Shown here: positions 47,101 to 59,712 of the stretch, piece by piece | How positions within the stretch are numbered: the first letter of the stretch is position 1 | Layout: each line of letters starts with the position of its first letter | The notes under the pieces: generated by a model | Database searches by the model: none | What the model saw: only the letters and a program-made list of their open reading frames with translations | Told to the model about the DNA's origin: nothing | Position numbers and translations under genes: made by a program | From: Hydractinia symbiolongicarpus | Taxonomy: Eukaryota > Cnidaria > Hydrozoa > Anthoathecata > Hydractiniidae | Direction: 5' to 3' | Assembly: GCF_029227915.1 (NCBI RefSeq) | Contig: NC_079884.1 | Coordinates: forward strand, 9,548,001-9,612,000 | DNA: 64,000 bases

Positions 47101-50100
47101 CTAGCTGACAAGTCGTCAGTGAAGTTGCATATTCTTTGTCAAGAAGTTGGTGTGAATGGGTTACTGAAATAAAACGCAGTAAAAAACTTTTTTTCGCACG
47201 TTTGATAAGCATAGCGTAGAAAGGTTAGAAGGATCACGAGGCTGAAGATGGTTCTAAATTTACTTATCCCAATAAGGAACATCATCAACGTCATTCCAAC
47301 AAGCACATTACAAGCATTGACATTGGGTTCTAATTTAATGCTTAAACAACGTATTGTATCGTTTTCGGGGATTTAAAAAAAAACGTATCAAAAAGGTTGT
47401 CTAACGCAAATTTGACAAAGTTAGAGGTCAACTCGAAAACTAATTTCTTCACGGATTGGCAATTAAAAGACTTTAAAATGTGATATATTCTATAATAAGT
47501 GCTACCGTACCTTCAAACGTGTGCTGATCGATTACGAGGAAGGATGATACCTCGATCTCTTCGCCTATTGCTCCTCCCTCGATATCTTTACTCGTTCCAG
47601 TTAGAACTCCCTTATTAGCATCGCCAGAACTGTATGTGATGGAAGAAGCCGTACAACTGGCCGAGGGTCTTTGCACCACACTTTTACCGCTGTAAGGGTC
47701 GCGTATTTCTGTTCTAGCAGATATCACACCAAATGTCTGAGTTGCTTCTTGGTAAGCTATCCTCCTGAATTAGAAATAAAATGTCGCGTAAATATATATC
47801 AAATATATATATATATTTATATATAGATATATATATTTATTTATATATATTTGACAAAAGTAGTTTCGAAATATCATTTTATTATAAACAGTTTTCAAGA
47901 GGAAACAAAACAAAATCTTTCGCGAGTAGGAAATTATCTATACGTTTGCGCCTTGCACGTGAAAGCATTCAAACTTTGGCGAGAACATTTAAAAAAAACG
48001 AAACTACAACTAGTGCTTTCAAACATTTAAAAGAAACGTGAAATTTTTACATCATACCTTGGACTTTCATATAAAGGTACTTTTCTGATATGAAGTTTTT
48101 GTTGGATTTCATCAATCGAACCAAAGGTTAAACAGTTTTTGTCGGCGATAGCAAGACTAAACGAAAAATATATTATTTGGTTGCAATACTACAGTATTTC
48201 AAATTTTTCACCTTTCAGAAGGTTGAGAAATAAAACTATTCCGAAGGTAGTCTTGTGGTAGAGCGTTGGCCTTTAGTGGGAAAGGTCGTGGGTTTAAACC
48301 AAGGTAGAGTCATGCCAGAGACTATAAAATGTGAATCGATCATTTTTGCTTAACATGACAATAGGATTAATATCTTAAGCAGTTGTCTAGTTAGCTGTTG
48401 TGCTTGCACGCCTGTCGTAGCTCAAATGGGTGCTTTAAATGCACTAGGACTCTCTTAGCAGAACCTGCATTGAGAACTGAAGAGTCTATCCTGGGTAAAT
48501 AAAAATAAGTAATATCGACGATCACTCCGAGTGTGCTAATAAATTTTCTACGTTCTTTTAATATTTTAATGAATATAAATACAATGAGTTGTTTTGGTAT
48601 ACCTGTTTGGATAAGTTTGAGAATGAAGTTGACTCATGTAGCACACCTCCTAAAATAAGAAAATAACGTTTGTCATACACAGTTTGTCACTTATATCAAA
48701 TGTTTTTAAATTATTTGACCTTACTTTTAAATTGACATTTGAAAAGACTAGTTTGTGATTGCTCGAGTATATCACGGTAGGACGGTCTGAACATGCAAAC
48801 ACGTTTGTTGCGGTGCCAGATTTGAAAGGCTGAATCACAGTTGGTTTAGTACCAAGTGTGACTTTCTTCTGTTCAGTTAAAGCACCTATGACAAAAAAGA
48901 GATTATAAACAAGATTTTGCCACGCAACAAGCACAATAAAGAAACATAATATAAATCAGGATGAAGTAGTAATGTCTTTTCAAAAAAATAACATGCGTAA
49001 TGCAAAATCAAACCTGTAGTTCTGTCGTGAATATAATAGAACAAGGAACCATCACCGAGTGAACACAACAAGTAATTAATTCCTTCAAAATTTGACATTT
49101 GGATTGATCGAGGTATGATTTCTAAAAGTTAAAAGAAAAATATACAGTCTTGACGCTTTTTATTCTCAATATAAATTATGTAGACACGTGATCAAACATA
49201 GAAACAGACAAATCACACATTTGCCTAGTAATATTTAGTTTTGGGAAACACGGATAAAAACCTTAGCGGCTGATCATAATGGAGGTGATCTGACCCAGTT
49301 TTCCATAGTGAAGAATTAAATCGAAATCTAATTATTATAAAACCTTCAAAAAATGAATAAAATTGCAACTAGACAACGACAACGAACTAATCTCAACTTA
49401 TGAAGAGTTGACCAAAAAATAAATGGTGACTGCTTTTTCCTTGTTGTTAGAATATATGTATATAACAAAAAGACTTTGTTTCTCCTTTTGAGAGAAAACA
49501 AAACAATATTGCTTACCTCCACCGAGCTTAACTTTTGATATTTCTTCCATGGTAGGTAGCTTTAATATGCGAATGGAGATGTCTGTCCACAAACCCGCAG
49601 CAACAACGTCTGATTTCTCTTTTTTGACTGAGAAGCAAAACAATACATCTGATTATACAACTGGTAGAAATTGTGATAAAAAAATGAACATAAAAACATT
49701 TATACTTTAAACTGTAAGAAACGCTACAAAGCTTTGATTAAGTAAATGGACTCATTACCTTCTGGTGTGACGTCAAGACAAGCAACTTCGTATTCCAAAA
49801 CAGTTGAACTACATAGAAAAGGTTGCAAACTTGTTTGCGAAGTGTAAAATTAATCAAAGGTAAAAAAAAACAGATTTGTATACTCGTTACCTGACTTGGT
49901 GCAAGTTCCCATCTTGTACTTCCAAATAAAATACTTCTTTTCCAACTGCAAGTAACAGTTGCTGACCATAACAAGCCACCACGCTAATGTTTCGACCACC
50001 AGCATGTTTCCATTCGCTAGTAAATAAATTCGTGTTTAAATTAGCAGAACTCTTCTAGCAAAAGAAAAAAAAAAGAAAAATTTTTGCGCAGTTTTATTTT

Positions 50101-53100
50101 CATGTCGATGATTTTTTTATTTAACTTGTTTTTTTTTTCGAATCGAGATTTTTAATGATTTTTGGGAAGATTTTTTTTGTTGTTAAAAATTTGGCCACAA
50201 GATACAAAAAATTGTAAGAAATTCCCCGCAAATTATTTCTCTTCTTGTGCTATATACATACTAGACAAGTGATTTTGTGAGACAGTTGATGAGTCGAGCT
50301 GAGTGTTCTGTCACCTAAAAAAATATAAAAGGATAAACATTTATTACCATTTCATTTAACAGTCCTTTTAAGGTAAAAACATAATAAATATGATGTGGCA
50401 TTACATCTTATATGCACGTGTAAACCTAACAAACCCATATTCTTAACAAAATACTTCAGCTAATTAAAAAGGGATGTCGCACGAAATATACCAAAGTCAA
50501 AAATACTAACTAAATTTGTAATCAAAAACAAAACAGAAACAATTATTTTGTTAGCATAAGGTTATTGTTCCGTAGCTCTTATCAATATTGTTATACAGAC
50601 TATTAAATAGTTTACAGTGACTACAATGACTTTTCTAGCTTCTTCCTAACTTTAAAAAATACATTCTTTATGGGTTATCCTTACGTGAGTACGTTATAAT
50701 TCCCTTAACATAGGTGACCTTCCTACAACCATAACTTATCAATTTCCATTGGTATATCTCACCTGCACAATTTGTTGACAACACACATTACCACAAAATG
50801 TTGTTTGTTTATCGCCATCAAACCCATCAATATCAATCTCTTCTACTTCATCACTACTTAATGATAACACTCTGCAAATGAAAAAAAATTATAAAGTCTT
50901 ATAATACCACAAAATCAAAAAATATAAAAAAATAATAGAATAAAAGACGACTAACAGATCGAAAAATATACAATAAACATCGACCCAACGTTTAGATTTT
51001 TCCCTACCCTGAACAGTAAAATAAAAAAAAATGATCGTCATCAATTCGTGAAATCTCAAGTACCCAGACGCTCCTGTATTAAGAGAAGACGACAAATTGA
51101 GTATTTTATTTCTTCATAAGCAACCATTACCGAGCTTCAATTACATTGACATTGTGTAGTTTCATTTTGCATTAAGATAATCTCTTATATTTTATGGAAC
51201 AGCTCATTTTTTTTCGGATTTTGAACCAACTAGTCTGGGTAAAAGGTAAAAAGAATTGACGGTAAATTAAACAATTGTGGATTTAAACTGCCACCCACCA
51301 CCCCCCCCCCCCCCCCAACATCAGCTTCACATTTAGTGTACACTTTTCGATCCCTAAAACACTACACAGGCAGACAGGGATTTCTAAGAAAACTTGCATG
51401 TTTCTACCATTAAGAATGGATAACTTACCTTGATTGACCAACAAAAGATAAAACCAATGTGTCATCAAATTCTGTGTTTACTGAGCCAACTTTTAATGCC
51501 CAAAGTCCTACGTACCAGGTTGACATTAAATTAATTTCGTATATATTCTATTTATATGAATGCTTTTACCACAAGGTCAATAAAAACTAATTAATTAAAC
51601 TATGGTAATTTGTATGCAAAAATTTTAACATGTTATTAACTAATCAAACAAAAAAAATACTTAAAAGATGTTATTAAAAGATGATATTAATATTTGCAAT
51701 TAGGTTTGCTCAAATAGCGAACACGTTACACACCCATAATTCCATCTAAATCAATAGAAGCGTGTTCGTGGATTCCAATTCCGTTTCGAATAATTCGCAG
51801 GGAGCCTTCTTTAAGTCCACCAGAACATGTGACGAGCTATGAAAACAGAAAATATTGCTAGACAAAAGAAGAGGCTGCATTTAACTTTTCCCATCATTTG
51901 GCACGACGTAACTTTTAGTTGCATGGATTATGTTATTTCCAAACCTGTACTGGAACAGATAGAATGACCAGTTGAGAGAAATTACAATTACCTGACCTTG
52001 ACCTTGTCTTTCTAGGTCAACAACACACATGTCTAAAATAGGTCCCAAATTTGGAAATGACTTCATCACAGACACAAAAGAGCCATTTTCATTGGCTTCT
52101 GTTGTAAGCTAAATAAGAAAACAGAATAGTGTAAAAATCCTTAGTTCCGATACAGTTATTAAAAAAAGAAAGATCTTGTCAAACAAAGAAAACATAACAC
52201 TGAAATATTTTCTAACTCTTTTTAATTAATAATGCTTGTAAACACAAGAATAGTGACTCGATTTCTTCACCTGTACAATCTGAGAATCTCCAAGAGTGGA
52301 ACCAATAAAAACAACACCATTGTCTAAGTATGTTAGACAGTGAGGAATTGAAGTCTAAAAAATAAAGTATTTCTGTATTTCATGAATCTCTACCTAAAAA
52401 CAACAATGCTTTAAAATAAATAGTTATAAAATTACCTCGCCCAAAAGTTCAACTTTTAAATCTTTTACTTCCACACTACCATCTGGCAGAGTTTGTTTCT
52501 CCAGAAATAACATAAACAGACGACCTGACATATCTCCAAGAAGGTAGCGTAATCCATCTTTGTCAACACGACCGTAACAAGTAAGAGTGCTTTGCTAAAT
52601 AATAACAATAGTTGTATTTTAAATTACATTATGCTTATTGAAATGATTGTAATGAATGGTTTGATAGTGACTATCAGAAGATAGAAAATAAATAAAATAT
52701 GCATACTTTTATAGCTGGAGGTGCAACAGCCAAGTATGTTTCACCTTTATGATATGTAATGGATTCTTCTCCAACGATTAATGCACCTTCAATGGGACTG
52801 GGTACTAAAGAATGATTAAGCTTTTATAAAGAAGACATAACACAAACACAAAATTTACCATTTTGCACTATGCACATGTAGTCAAATCGTTAGTTGAAGA
52901 AAAACTTAGTACTGAATAATGTGACTAAGCTACAGAGAAAACTGGTGGAATGTCTGGATATAGTTTGCATGTATCTGGAACTAACATTGCTTTTACTTAA
53001 ATTCAAGATGTGGTGTAGCTTCATTACATTTCTCAAATATTTAACATTCTTTCTGCTAAAATTGCTGTATATATTATCTTCTCCATGTTATTTTTTACCT

Positions 53101-55877
53101 GTTACAACCATGCAGGCTTCAAGTTCAACATTGTCTTGTTTCCAAGGTCCTCGAACAAACTCTTTATCACGTAAAGATATACCATAAGTTTTTACATGTC
53201 TTCCATGAGTGTCCTGTGGTGAAAATAATTAGGTGAAGAAAAATTAATCACATAAAAAGACAAAGCATTCAGGAGCCATGTGTAATTATAGTTTTACATA
53301 TAAATTCAATTTCGCCACATACTTGGTAGACAAAAATAATTGTTGGGACATCAAAACCATGCAGAAACTGAATATCAACAATTTTTAATTCTTCCAGTCT
53401 GTAAAAATAACAATAACAAGATAATTTAGGTGATTGGTTTACACACTTACTTCTGGGCTGATAAATGCAAGTAAGCTTTTTTAAGGGAAGGGGCAATAAA
53501 CTCATTAGGGTACTAAACAATAGAAAATGTTTCAGTGAAGTAGTCATGTTTATTTTTTTGTGTGTGTTAATGACCTGTTATATCACACTCTTGTTGCTTA
53601 AATTACATTTTATTTATTACCCCATTATTATGAAAAAAAATCACGCACCACAAAGGCAGTCTTTTTCAGGAGAGGCGTCCGACCGCACGTGATTAATCGC
53701 ACTCCGAAATATAAATATTGAGTTTTCAAAACCAACCTATAAAATCCATTATGTAGCGTGCGATGGCAGCCTTCAAAAATGATTTTTGGAGACTCGTCTG
53801 AAAAAAAATGTCTACCACATTTTCAGTTTGGTCCGTAACTCGTTTTGAACTTTCGTTGGACAAAAAGTCCGATAGATTTCTGTCTTAGTCTGGCACTTTT
53901 AGATCTTAGAATTATTGAATATTTCTGGTCCTTTTAATACACGAGCAAGCCTATTCATAGCCAACCTGACCATCCTAGCTAATTCACCGTCTTCTGACTT
54001 AGTTAAAAGTACTACGTAGACATAAATCTCTATTGCCTGGCCTCTCGTCATTGGTACCATGTCTTACAAAGAAATCCAGCCATGCGGTTCTTAACTAATG
54101 CGGAGGTGAACGCTGATGGAGCACAGATAAAGCAAGTCTGCAAAGCTGCACTTACAGGTGGAACAGGCATTTTATATTGGATTTAATTGTAGATAATTTC
54201 TTCATTTGACAAAACAATTATAGACCATAGCAGTTTCGAATTTAATTGTTTAATATCCGATGCCGCAAGTGTTATTTTTATTAAAACAATTTTAAAAATG
54301 AAACCTAAGTGCGGTAATATTTTTCTGTATAAATTTTGTTAAAATGTAGCTGAACTTTCTGAATGAATTTTGAAGTTTTACTTAAGCCATGTGGATAAAG
54401 ATTTTTTTTAATTTGAAAACGAAGCATATTTTTGCCTATTTGCTTGTGATGTTACCTGCAAAATAAACAATAAATATATGAGAATGACAGTATAGTCATA
54501 CATAGTATTTCGGACTTGTAGAAAAGGAAGTTAAGATTGGGAGAGTCGCTACACGTAAATGCTCGATCATCGTGTTTGGGGTTCACGATTCAAAACGTCC
54601 CCCCCTTTTCTACCGCAAAATGAATGCGCCACAAATATTAAACTTGGAGCCTGTATCACATGTGCAACATCCTTTGCACATGCATTTTACATTGCACATG
54701 TTACTTTATTTACACGTGCGAATCATTGCACACCTACTCAAATATTCCTGAAAAAGACTGCAAACGGACTGGTGGTGGATTTAACTTGACATTATTTAAG
54801 ATTTAAATTTGACTATACAAAAATTTTCTTAGTTTGAAGCTATTAGGTATCGAATTGAGAGATATAATTTTAAAAAACTACACCTTATATTAAAAGCCTT
54901 CAGCTCAATATTTGTTCCAAGTTCTAATGGTATCACTTTTAACAATCCATCATATATATGTAACGCAATTACACGGCATTGTGGGTCTATTATACCAATC
55001 ATTCCAGTATCACATAATCTACCAATCTTATCCTAAAAAAAGATTTTTTACATTTAAAGTCATATCAAAGGCACAGATAAAAACAGTTACCTTAAATATG
55101 TACAAAGTTTGCTGGTAAAAAGCCTAATTTATTATCCTGCAAGAATATTTTTAAATTAAACTTACTTGTACATCTCCATATGCTTTTGTAACAATATCTC
55201 CTGTTTCTGGTTTAAATCCCAAAATTGCAATACGGTATCTTTCAGTTAACAAAAACAACAAATCTTGTGGTTCATTCTACAAAATATCAAGTTGTTTTAT
55301 TCTGAAATGTATACTTTCAACATTTTCTTATTAGAATTTAAAACAAAGCACAAACTAACAAGTGATATATAAACAATTATATAGTTTATGTGAACAGAAT
55401 AATGCAAAACGTTAAACTAAATTTACTGTTTAAAATTTTGTGCAAAATATATTTGAAAAAGGGTGAAACTATGAAGATGACCTACAAGCAATCACTTATG
55501 CTTTTTTATATTCAACATTAAATCTTTTATCTTGAAGCTTACTTGTAAAAATTCACAGATGACAGTTTACTCATATTAAAAACACTAAACTATTCTAAAA
55601 CAAGATTCAATATTAGTTCCTTTAATAAAACATATCTTTCTTAACAGGCAAAACAGACAAAACTTACAGGCGGTCGAAATAACTGCATGGTTGCAATACG
55701 ACCATTTATATTCATCTCCATTTTTGGCTGAAGTCCCTCTGGTGTTACTAGGTACACTTCTAATCGAGAATTCTTTGCAGTTATCAAGTTTAAGTCATCA
55801 GGGCCAGTGAAATGTCCTGTCACTGCTGCATTGATGGCTGTTGCTTCTTGTGCAGTCACGATGTAATTGTAAGACAT
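44110..55877 (-). CDS. DDB1: DNA damage-binding protein 1 (DDB1), 29 exons
   Basis: DDB1 is the three-beta-propeller adaptor of CUL4 ubiquitin ligases and acts in UV-damage recognition, replication licensing and protein turnover. Exons, 5' to 3': 55668-55877, 55166-55276, 54884-55032, 53323-53398, 53099-53213, 52707-52804, 52436-52594, 52271-52354, 51992-52108, 51734-51836, 51429-51507, 50763-50871, 50262-50314, 49891-50016, 49759-49808, 49517-49627, 49014-49121, 48725-48885, 48603-48649, 48058-48156, 47511-47764, 46999-47163, 46741-46835, 46237-46341, 46100-46165, 45390-45585, 44714-44797, 44401-44627, 44110-44190. They sum to 3438 bases, 1145 residues plus stop, against 1140 in human, and phases agree at every junction. 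Landmarks: [10 protein letters not shown] start; [53 protein letters not shown]; end [14 protein letters not shown]. All introns are GT-AG. The region between propellers A and C that varies most is exon 21. Confidence 0.96.
46401..46665. repeat. Foldback repeat in a DDB1 intron
   Basis: An ~82-bp sequence (ATTGAATAATATAAATATTA ... CTACGTTTCGACAGCTACAG) is directly repeated at 46405 and 46487, then followed after about 25 bases by an inverted copy (TGTAGCTGTCGAAACG to ATTATTCAA). The arms can form a hairpin. It lies between exons 23 and 24 and is probably a foldback or MITE-derived element. Confidence 0.65.
48245..48500 (+). mobile_element. tRNA-derived SINE in a DDB1 intron
   Basis: The head TAGTCTTGTGGTAGAGCGTT contains a good pol III A box, and GGTCGTGGGTTTAAACC is a B box 38 bases on. 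The tail at 48417 (CGTAGCTCAAATGGGTGCTT and ACTAGGACTCTC) matches the tails of the SINEs at 59108 and 63631. It runs antisense to DDB1, between exons 19 and 20. Confidence 0.65.
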
Positions 55878-56519
55878 GACTGCAGGTGTATTCTTTTTTG
55901 TATAATCTAACTTCTCACCTAAGTTTTTTGATTATGGTATTACGTGGTCTAAATTATAAACACATAAAGACATTTAAATTACTTAAATTTAAACTTGTGT
56001 AAAAAATTTAGAAGTTTTAGCTTTTATATACTTGGATAGATAACTTCATCCAGCAATCCCATTTTTGTAGTTGTACCACAGAGAAAGTAACCAGGTCAGA
56101 AAACTATGACATGGTGGCCACAGAAGACTCGATATGCTTTAATTAACTATAAATTTGGAGCAGTCGTTCTTAACAGGTTTTTTTGTTCTTAATCCCCCCT
56201 GCACAAAAAGAAAAAATAGGAATATCTTTTATTGTATATTTTTTTAACAGCTGTGTCTTTTCCCCACCCCATTAGCCCTAAGGGTGTAGGAATAGGGGGT
56301 GAGTGTAGTGCCCCAAAAGGGCGGGGCAAAAATTTCATACCCCATAACTTTCCTTGTGCTGCGTTGTTAGTCATAAAACTTTGCACGAATGATTTCTATC
56401 ACATGAAATTAAAAATTTCACATCAAATAATGACTGTCAGGGATAATTTTTTGCTAAAGTCAGCATGTTTTGCTAAAATACCAATTTTCTGAGATCTCTT
56501 GTTTTGCATATATTTTATG

Positions 56520-56770
56520 ATAATTGTTTAAAAATCCATGGGTTCGCCCGCCCTTTTTATGCCGCATTGTGTGCTTCTCGCTATTGCGTAGCTAAGCTAC
56601 CATTTTGCGTGACAGACAGACATATACGGGTATTATAATATAGACTAGTCGGGGCCCGTGGATAAACGCACAGGGTTGGCCACCCTTTATTTACCGCATT
56701 TTTTATCTCGCTACTGCGGCTACCATTTTGCGTGACAGATTGGCATTCTAACTATTTAATACTTAATGAG
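56520..56770. repeat. Transposon-derived tandem fragments
   Basis: Two diverged half-copies lie head to tail: both contain a version of CTACCATTTTGCGTGACAGA preceded by TCTCGCTA(T/C)TGCG. The first ends in TATACGGGTATTATAATATA, a motif common at the 3' ends of invertebrate retroelements. Class uncertain. Confidence 0.5.
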
Positions 56771-57479
56771 GCAGCAATTAGACAAAGTCTGAAAACATAT
56801 TGATACACCTAGTGTTTATTTTGAGCATAGTTTGTTGGCTTTTTTCACTCTTTCCAATCAAGATAGATAATTTCCAAGGTTCGAATACACAGGTCGTAAT
56901 TCGCAAATTGCAAAGGTCAAAATTGTGAATTCTATTCTTTCATCAAGCATTTGTATAGCAAAAAGTAAACACTAACAAGGGATCAATGCCAAGTCGCCTA
57001 CAGTGCTCCCAGGCCACAATTGCAAAGAGTTTTCTTTCTAATGTCAGCATTTTTTGCAAACTGTTTTTGTATTTCTAATAGAAACCATCATTTCAGATCA
57101 TTAACAGGGTGCCAAACTAACAAAAACTTTAAAAAATGAAAAAAATTAGGCCTAAATGGGTGTAACTTCAGGAAATATTTACGCCTTAGGGCGTAAATGG
57201 GTGTTTGTAAAAAGGAGCTTAAAATGTTTAAACTTTATACATAACTCAATTAATATAGGAAGATATCCCAAAAATATAATAGCTTTTTAAAAATGAGTGT
57301 CAGTCTTGTGCAGTCGCAAGCCCACAATTTTTTATCTTCCTTTAATTGCTTTGGGTTCCAGAATAATACCACAAATTGATAGAAACAATGTATTTCTATT
57401 GGAATGAGTAAATACAACACGTTCAGTATGCGTAGATTATTTATGGAAAATTTTTTGGGGAATGGGTAGGAATGAAGGT

Positions 57480-58242
57480 GCCTCCTTCGTGCTTTTTCAT
57501 ATGCTCAAAAGGCATATCCTGAGCGTCAGGATATGCCCCCCTATATAATGAGTATCCTGAGCGTCAGGATACGCATTATAGGCGTCTTCATGCCCTGAGC
57601 GTCAGGTGCATGAGACAGATGAGATGCACTGAGCGTCAGATGCATCGACATGTCCTGAGCGTCAGGCACATGCTAATTATGGTGTTTTCTTCCTTGGTGT
57701 ATTAGAGAATAATGATGTTTTTATTCATACCCTGAGCGTCAGGTGTATGAGAGATGCCCTGAGCGTCAGGCGCATCGACATGTCCTGAGCGTCAGGCACA
57801 TGCTAATTACTGGTGTTTTATGAGATGCACTGAGCGTCAGATGCATCGACATGTCCTGAGCGTCAGGCACATGCTAATTATGGTGTTTTCTTACGTGGTG
57901 TATTAGAGAATAATGCTGTTTTTATTCATACCCTGAGCGTCAGGTGTATGAGAGATGCCCTGAGCGTCAGGCGCATCGACATGTCCTGAGCGTCAGGCAC
58001 ATGCTAATTACTGGTGTTTTTATTGAGATGCCCTGAGCGTCAGGTGCATCGACATGCCCTGAGCGTCAGGTGCATGTTTCCTATTTAAGTGCTGCTGATT
58101 GAGATGGCCTGAGCGTCAGGCGCACCCCAATGAGCGTCAGAAAATATGGTGAAGACATGTATACACGCCCTGAGCGTCAGGTACGTTTCAACAATCACTT
58201 GTATCAACAAATTACTTGCCTAATAAGGCTGACGAAGGAGGC
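57480..58242. repeat. Array of 18 palindromes with core CCTGAGCGTCAGG
   Basis: TGAGCGTCAG occurs 18 times in about 665 bases, at 57518-57568 (two), 57594, 57629, 57654, 57731, 57758, 57784, 57830, 57855, 57932, 57959, 57985, 58032, 58058, 58108, 58131 (half) and 58169. Each core is a 5-bp stem with loop GCG. Outside it most units carry further complementary arms that differ between units: GGCATAT/ATATGCC, GTAT/ATAC, GATGC/GCATC, CATGT/ACATG, ATAC/GTAT, CATGC/GCATG. In most units the right arm has one extra unpaired base next to the core. Two 201-bp higher-order units (57621-57821, 57822-58022) differ by a few bases. The array is bounded by an 11-bp inverted repeat, GCCTCCTTCGT (57480-57490) and ACGAAGGAGGC (58232-58242), which suggests a non-autonomous mobile element. 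No coding capacity. Confidence 0.9.
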
Positions 58243-59107
58243 CCGACATACCCGCCAATTAAATTAGAGGCTACCTACAGACTCGTTGTTTCTACCTCTG
58301 GACTAAAACCCTGACATAACATGAGCCAAAAGAAATGCCAGGGAAACCTTGAGGCAGAAGCAATTTGTCCGGTTGTGTTGTGCTGCACACTCCCATAACA
58401 ACTGTGATACAGTTGTCTTTAGTTGCATTGTAGATGTCCATTCGATTTCGATTCGGCTGCACCATGGTGATAAATTGAATTGATATCTCACATCCTCCAT
58501 CCGTAGTCGTGTTGATGACATAAAATAAAGAAAAATAGGTGAAGAAATTTAATATATAAAAAGGGTGGGAGGGTGGGTAACTGTAAACTTTTAGGTACAT
58601 CTGAAGAACTTGTGCAGTGTGGGGTGTTGGGTTTTTATATACAACCATTAATAATCAAGACCTGGGTAGGGCCCAGTTCTTTTACAGGCAAGTGAGACTA
58701 GTGTCCCTGGCAACCTTTAAGATCAGGTCTATAGGCAGAAACCACCCCCACTTGCCAGGTTCTACCTGATATTTTCAATGACTAAGGTAAACCTAATATA
58801 TACTAACCAAAATGCTAAAGAACTGTATTTCTGTCACCACAATTAACATGAGCAAAACTTGCAGTTTAGCTCCATTGTGACAATGGTAAAATTTTGCAGT
58901 TGCGCAGCCCTGTTGTTGCTTCTTTCATAGATTAAACATTGCCGAGTCTATGGAAGTTTTCTTTGCCTAGGATGTACCATATTACCACTTTCACCAGTAC
59001 CAAAACTTGTGCACCTTACAGAACAGAGAGCCTAAGATAGATGTGCATATTTTACATGGCTAGCCTCACAAATATCGAGGGATATACCCTGTCTATTATT
59101 TCCAGGA

Positions 59108-59378
59108 GGGGCCATGGCGTAGATGGAGAGTCCTAGAGTATTTAATGCTCATTTTGAGCTACGCAGACCCAATTAGAGCCCGCGCTCTACTAGACAACTC
59201 CCAGCAACATCCAACGACCCACACAGTGTGCCATCTTCCCAATTTCCCTCACATGGCTTGGGTTAACCCGGGGCTATGGTAATATTCACTCGCCCATGTT
59301 GAATCGCCGTCAAGAGGAATCGAAACCCGGTCTCCCGCACAGAGTACGAGAGCTATAACCACTAATCTACGGCGCTAC
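59108..59378 (-). mobile_element. tRNA-derived SINE
   Basis: On the minus strand a tRNA-like head (GTAGATTAGTGGTTATAGCT, A box; GGGTTTCGATTCC, B box) is followed by a body that is shared with the copy at 63631 (GGCGATTCAACATGG, GTGAGGGAAATTGGG) and a tail with CGTAGCTCAAAATGAGCATT and TAGGACTCTCCATC. Confidence 0.75.
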
Positions 59379-59712
59379 AACATCACTGAAGTAGATCACA
59401 GATGAGAAAATTTTTGTGTCACATGTGCTCGCCTCAACAGTCACTCTTTGGTAATTTTCTTCACCATGTTTTCTTAATTTTCCTTTTTTTTTTGCAACAG
59501 AAAAAGGTACATGGCGATATTAAAAGCAGCAACTAGCTCAATCTGAGACACAAGTCACCAAGCATTGCAACTATTTAAATCATATATACAATAGACTTTA
59601 GAAATAATTCTAGTGGGTCTCACATTGGAAAAAAACACAGACGTAAATCTCGGAACTAGGACATTTTGTTTATATAATTACATAATTAGGATGGTAGTAC
59701 GCCAGAAACTAA

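Noticed and set aside
47800-47852. Regulatory AT-rich element
   Set aside because: It is a simple TA microsatellite inside a DDB1 intron.
48245-48320. Functional tRNA gene
   Set aside because: A and B boxes are present but the acceptor and anticodon stems do not close and a shared SINE body and tail follow.
57480-58242. CRISPR array
   Set aside because: Cores are 13 bp, spacing is irregular, the sequences between them are themselves repeated, and the setting is a eukaryotic genome with spliced genes.
58292-58648. Additional exon of the gene at 60564-63196
   Set aside because: Two overlapping minus-strand frames are both open here and neither can be joined in phase with exon 3 using a good acceptor.
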